Shown: positions 6,042 to 8,753 of the stretch, in pieces
Layout: every line of letters begins with the position of its first letter
How positions within the stretch are numbered: the stretch's first letter is position 1
Origin: Nitrososphaeraceae archaeon
Lineage (GTDB): Archaea; Thermoproteota; Nitrososphaeria; Nitrososphaerales; Nitrososphaeraceae
NCBI GenBank assembly: GCA_025937665.1
Contig: JAICQW010000070.1
Location: forward strand, 1 to 8,753
Direction: 5' to 3'
DNA: 8,753 nucleotides
The notes under the pieces: model-generated
The model's database searches: none
What the model was told of the DNA's origin: nothing
What the model saw: only the letters and a program-made list of their open reading frames with translations
Program-made: the position numbers and the translations under genes

Positions 6042-6210
6042 AATTTAGTATGAGCCCAATATTTTGTGACAAGTTTTTGTCACAGCTAACACCGTTTACT
6101 TGAAATACTTCGCCAATATTACAGGGCCAAAATCCGGTAAACTTCATCATGATTACTGAAAACCCAACTATCATTATAATGGTAACAAGTATTGCACTAA
6201 CATAGGCCAA
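5977..6210 (-). CDS. Possible small membrane protein, 77 residues (doubtful)
   Basis: A TTG-initiated frame on the minus strand encodes one convincing hydrophobic segment (residues 2-21, AYVSAILVTIIMIVGFSVIM) followed by a short tail with two cysteines (30 and 43) in a thaumarchaeal-style small-protein layout. I do not recognise it. In favour: the hydrophobic segment lies entirely in otherwise empty DNA, and a TATA-like TTTTTAATAA occurs near 6240. Against: its last 65 nt overlap the 3' end of the convergent ATP-grasp gene, a perfect hairpin (6065-6084) sits in the middle of the frame, the start codon is TTG without a ribosome binding site, and the C-terminal part has no recognisable composition. 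A true gene could be shorter or frameshifted. Confidence 0.3.
   Translation of the reverse strand: MAYVSAILVTIIMIVGFSVIMMKFTGFWPCNIGEVFQVNGVSCDKNLSQNIGLILNSSGVSLPFDFPLLSLQNISQL
6065..6084. terminator. Perfect 8-bp hairpin after the ATP-grasp gene
   Basis: TGTGACAA and TTGTCACA form a perfect 8-bp stem with a 4-nt loop (GTTT, 6073-6076), beginning 24 nt after the ATP-grasp stop. The position suits a 3' end or terminator, but no T-tract follows on the plus strand. It may instead stabilise the mRNA 3' end or bind a dimeric protein. It also lies inside the doubtful minus-strand 77-residue frame. Confidence 0.45.
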
Positions 6211-6241
6211 AACTTTGAATCACTTGTTAACTGAGGTGAAG

Positions 6242-6270
6242 GGGTTATTAAAAAAGAAAATCATTTTTTT
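6242..6270 (-). terminator. T-rich terminator of the glycosyltransferase gene
   Basis: Directly after the TAA at 6272-6274 the minus strand carries an A-run, then GATTTT and a T6 run (complement of about 6249-6267). The A- and T-runs can pair weakly. T-rich stretches just after a stop are the usual archaeal intrinsic termination signal. Confidence 0.5.
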
Positions 6271-6271
6271 A

Positions 6272-7705
6272 TTATCTCCAAGTTCTGTTTCTGATAGTTA
6301 TTGCAGAATATATTAGAAACCAAGTATATACAAAAGTAGTAATAAACGTAAATGGGGGTCTATACAACCATAATCCATCATCCGGGTTTCTTAATCTATA
6401 CTCTACAGCATATATCATTCCTGTAAACATTACACCTGCAATCCAAAATAACACTGAAGTAAAATCACCTTTAATAGGCAAAATTGCAATTGTATAGAAT
6501 AAAATATACGGCCTGATAAGTTTCATGGCAGTTTGGATATAATACAAAAGCGCAATAAAAGAGGGTCTTTTCCAATAGATACCACCAGTTGCAAACAGAC
6601 TTCGAATAAAGCTCTTCTTCCACCTTATTTGTTGTTTTGCTAACGATTCAAATGTTTTGGGTACGCCTACATTTACTTTAATGCTGTTTGAATATTCCAC
6701 ATTCCATTTTATGGGGCGATCGGCAAATTCTACATCAGGGTCTAATGATTTTTTCATTGTTTCAATATCATCGTTTCCCGTTTTCAAGATGGGCATATGT
6801 TCAAGCTGTGTCTTATCAGTCGAAGAGTCAATTGTTGTACGAGTGCCCAAAATGTGAGCTGTCATCCTCCTATCAGTACAGAATTTAAAATCTATTCCCA
6901 AGAATCTGTCATTTGCCCATTCGTGAATAAAGTCTTGAATTGCAACTCTTCTGTAAAAACTGAGTGATCCGGAACAGCATGTTACTGATTTGAAGGAACT
7001 TTCAGCAGCCTTTATTGATCTACAGGATATATCTATGTAAACTTGTTGAAACTTCTCAATGGTATTTCCACGTTGCGCGTCTCTAACCCTTCCATGGCAG
7101 GTCAATGCTCCTAGCTTTCTGTCGTGATGAAATATTTTTGCGGCTTTCTCGACAGCGTCAAATGCCATATCGCAGTCACTGTCCATAAATGCATATATTT
7201 CTCCACGAGCAATTTCGCTAGCTGCTTCAACTGCCCTTTTCTTTCCAACGCTCTTTGAAAGATGTAAGATACGAAAATTAGTTATTCTGTTCTCTTTACG
7301 CATTTCATCGAGAACCTCTCCAGTCTTATCAGTACTGCCATCGTTCACTACAATGATCTCCTTATTCATGTAAGTTTGATTCAAACAAGACTGAACACAA
7401 TTCCGAATATTCTTTTCTTCATTTTTTGCTGGAACTACTATACTTATCAAAGGACCGTTTGAAACGTCGACATTTTTCGCACTCAAATATGGATCTTTAT
7501 ACTTGAAATATGAAAGCACGAGTATGCACAACAGGACAAAACTAGTTAGAAAACTGTAGATACCTACGAACGGATCTACCAGAGTAATTGTAAAATAAAC
7601 TTTGGCTGCTAAAACGCATCCCACAGCCACTACCATCAGTACCCTGGCAATCCATTTGCTTTTTTCAACCTCTGAATATCGTGAAGTTTGTTCTTGCAAG
7701 GTCAT
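6272..7705 (-). CDS. Membrane processive glycosyltransferase, family GT2 (hyaluronan/cellulose-synthase-like)
   Basis: A 477-residue polysaccharide synthase-like enzyme expected to polymerise and export a sugar chain from UDP-sugars. Two N-terminal membrane helices (about 18-40 and 47-67) precede the cytosolic GT-A domain: ISIVVPAKNEEKNI (88-100), IIVVNDGSTD (117-126) with the UDP-binding Asp122, FMDSDCD (173-179) with the DxD, CCSGSLSFYRR (243-253), CTDRRMT (276-282) at the place of the acceptor base motif (GEDR in hyaluronan synthases), and QQIRW (358-362), the QxxRW motif. Three C-terminal helices follow (about 382-410, 415-435 and 451-471). The distance between TDRR and QxxRW, about 80 residues, is longer than in NodC/HasA and contains an extra polar segment (about 294-335). 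The polymer cannot be named. The gene lies downstream of, and parallel to, the secreted carbohydrate-domain protein. The ATG at 7705 has only a weak upstream purine stretch (AGGATTGGTG). Confidence 0.9.
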   Translation of the reverse strand: MTLQEQTSRYSEVEKSKWIARVLMVVAVGCVLAAKVYFTITLVDPFVGIYSFLTSFVLLCILVLSYFKYKDPYLSAKNVDVSNGPLISIVVPAKNEEKNIRNCVQSCLNQTYMNKEIIVVNDGSTDKTGEVLDEMRKENRITNFRILHLSKSVGKKRAVEAASEIARGEIYAFMDSDCDMAFDAVEKAAKIFHHDRKLGALTCHGRVRDAQRGNTIEKFQQVYIDISCRSIKAAESSFKSVTCCSGSLSFYRRVAIQDFIHEWANDRFLGIDFKFCTDRRMTAHILGTRTTIDSSTDKTQLEHMPILKTGNDDIETMKKSLDPDVEFADRPIKWNVEYSNSIKVNVGVPKTFESLAKQQIRWKKSFIRSLFATGGIYWKRPSFIALLYYIQTAMKLIRPYILFYTIAILPIKGDFTSVLFWIAGVMFTGMIYAVEYRLRNPDDGLWLYRPPFTFITTFVYTWFLIYSAITIRNRTWR

Positions 7706-7794
7706 CCATAGACACCAATCCTATCAAATTTTAGTCTAGATGATAACGCCATTAATATTGCTTCACTAGATGTAGTGTTTGTTTTTCTTATTAA

Positions 7795-7831
7795 TTTTGT
7801 CATTCCAATGAGCATGAAATTTTTGACAAAA
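7795..7831. repeat. Inverted repeat after the surface-protein gene
   Basis: TTTTGTCA (7795-7802) and TGACAAAA (7824-7831) are perfect 8-nt inverted arms around a 21-nt loop, starting 10 nt after the surface-protein stop on the minus strand. It could form part of a terminator or an operator in the 135-nt gap before the glycosyltransferase gene. The TTGTCA/TGACAA core also occurs in the hairpin at 6065-6084, which may be chance. Confidence 0.35.
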
Positions 7832-7840
7832 AGGGTTGGC

Positions 7841-8753
7841 CTAGATATGAGGTGCAATTTCCCTGACACTAAATTTCTTCATATCTACGTCTGTGGCACC
7901 ATCCCATCTAAAAGATGCGATTGGCCCACCCCAAGTAATAATTTGATCAGGATTGCCTCCGCATTCAGTTCCTGTATTTCCCCAACCACCTTTGTCTATT
8001 TTTTCGGCAGCCTTGATCCAATCGTTGTTATTTTTCTTATCTACCCATAACTCTAGTTTCACTGCAGGTTTATCATCCTGGATAATGTTGTACATTATCA
8101 CTTTAAGCCCTACCCACTTTCCCTTTATAGGCCCAATATTTTCTCCAAATTCTCCAAAGACATAACCTCCTGAATGCCATTGTTCCTTTGAGAATCTGGT
8201 TGATCCATCAAAGAATAAGTCACCTTTGTAAGCGACACCCTCGCAGCCAGGTGGTGAACCATAACCGGTATGTCTTGCTCCCCTTGCATACCACACAAAA
8301 TTATCATTATCACCGCTGTTCAGCTTGACATATCCCGTAATTTCCACATCTTTCCAGTCGTTTGGTGATTGCATATATCCAGCAAGAGCTATTTTGTTAT
8401 GATTCAAAGTCTTGATTTCTTCAGGGTTAAATCCAGATGAAGTAAACACACCCATTCTCACCTTGGTGGATTTTATCTTAAACGAACCATCAGAATTCTT
8501 TGTCATCGTAGTTTGCGGTGAGAATCTAGAGTCACTACTGGGGTCAGAATTGAGATACCATTGTTCCCCATCTTTCTTTGTTGAATAAATTTTGGTTACT
8601 CCAAACTTGTCAAGGTTTTTTTTTTCATCATCTGAGTTGGTGTCGTCTTGATCATCATTACCATTACTTGACTGGCTGACATCCTGATCTGTATCACTTA
8701 CATCACAGTTTTCATCAATCTGTCCATTTCCATCATTATCCTGACCATCTCCG
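7841..8753 (-). CDS. Secreted/surface protein with Asp-rich calcium-binding-like segment and lectin/lyase-like domain (5' partial)
   Basis: The frame is open to the window edge; 303 C-terminal residues remain and the N-terminus, presumably with a signal peptide, is missing. An ATG at 8506 is internal, since the frame and conserved-looking sequence continue upstream. Fragment residues 1-45 are Asp/Asn/Ser-rich and include DNDGNGQIDENC (5-16), an EF-hand or thrombospondin-type-3-like calcium loop. The remainder (about 50-303) is rich in aromatic and Gly residues and beta-like: DWKDVEITGYVKL, VWYARGARHTG, CEGVAYKGDLFFDG, KEQWHSGGYVFG, KWVGLKVIMYN, VKLELWVDKKN and the C-terminal CGGNPDQIITWGGPIASF...DVDMKKFSVREI. 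This resembles a concanavalin-A-like jelly roll of the kind found in polysaccharide lyases and carbohydrate-binding proteins. Two cysteines (170 and 264) could form a disulfide. Catalytic activity is not proven. An A10 run (8616-8625 on the complement) joins the two regions. The glycosyltransferase lies downstream in the same direction. Confidence 0.8.
   Translation of the reverse strand, partial: GDGQDNDGNGQIDENCDVSDTDQDVSQSSNGNDDQDDTNSDDEKKNLDKFGVTKIYSTKKDGEQWYLNSDPSSDSRFSPQTTMTKNSDGSFKIKSTKVRMGVFTSSGFNPEEIKTLNHNKIALAGYMQSPNDWKDVEITGYVKLNSGDNDNFVWYARGARHTGYGSPPGCEGVAYKGDLFFDGSTRFSKEQWHSGGYVFGEFGENIGPIKGKWVGLKVIMYNIIQDDKPAVKLELWVDKKNNNDWIKAAEKIDKGGWGNTGTECGGNPDQIITWGGPIASFRWDGATDVDMKKFSVREIAPHI
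8616..8625 (-). repeat. A10 homopolymer in the surface-protein coding sequence
   Basis: Ten consecutive A on the coding (minus) strand encode Glu-Lys-Lys-Asn at fragment residues 43-46, exactly between the Asp-rich segment and the lectin-like domain. Losing one A leads to a TAA within about ten codons; gaining one gives a TGA almost at once. Confidence 0.85.

Noticed and set aside
6657..6888. Two plus-strand frames opposite the glycosyltransferase
   Set aside because: Antisense to the catalytic domain with no own signals; shadows.
7795..7831. Inverted repeat as a mobile-element end or attachment site
   Set aside because: No second copy flanking a gene, no transposase or integrase and no target duplication were seen; a role at the gene end is more likely.
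7775..8050. Plus-strand 91-residue frame with a hydrophobic N-terminus
   Set aside because: Most of it is antisense to the surface-protein gene and the hydrophobic start comes from T-rich intergenic DNA; no ribosome binding site.
7841..8506. ATG at 8506 as start of the surface protein
   Set aside because: The frame continues without a stop to the window edge through a coherent Asp-rich segment and the beginning of the beta-rich domain; no promoter or ribosome binding site was seen at 8506.

Overview
The window reads as low-GC (roughly one third G+C by eye) archaeal DNA, most likely from an ammonia-oxidising thaumarchaeon (Nitrososphaeria, possibly close to Nitrosocosmicus). The reasons are AT-rich TATA boxes a short distance upstream of starts, some short or absent leaders, a split biotin carboxylase/biotin carrier pair of the kind used in the thaumarchaeal 3-hydroxypropionate/4-hydroxybutyrate carbon-fixation cycle, and a secreted carbohydrate-domain protein next to a hyaluronan-synthase-like glycosyltransferase. 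The lineage is inferred from gene content; no marker gene is present.

Layout: (1) 1-1375, plus strand: 3' part of the biotin carboxylase subunit and the complete biotin carboxyl carrier protein of an acetyl-/propionyl-CoA carboxylase, overlapping by 11 nt and closed by a hairpin shared with the convergent gene. (2) 1423-4069, minus strand: a PrxQ/Bcp-type peroxiredoxin, and upstream of it a coupled larC-larE pair for nickel-pincer cofactor synthesis. No larA or larB is in the window. (3) 4070-5075: larC promoter, a possible 49-residue ORF on the plus strand, a PHP-family metal-dependent hydrolase on the minus strand, and a divergent promoter region. (4) 5076-6041, plus strand: an ATP-grasp ligase-like protein with a TTG start. 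It is followed by a perfect hairpin and a doubtful small membrane ORF on the other strand. (5) 6272-8753, minus strand: a membrane processive family 2 glycosyltransferase and, upstream of it, the 3' part of a gene for a secreted protein with an Asp-rich calcium-binding-like segment and a lectin/lyase-like C-terminal domain.

How the genes fit together: the carboxylase pair belongs to central carbon metabolism. LarC and LarE are sequential steps of one pathway (sulfur transfer, then nickel insertion into the pyridinium dithioacid mononucleotide). The glycosyltransferase and surface protein suggest an extracellular polysaccharide locus, to which the ATP-grasp and PHP proteins might also contribute, though nothing in the sequence proves this. 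No tRNA, rRNA, CRISPR array or mobile element was seen. The most notable points are the three-cysteine LarE with a His-poor, unsplit LarC, the A10 tract that divides the surface protein gene between its two regions, and the enlarged segment in the glycosyltransferase catalytic domain.
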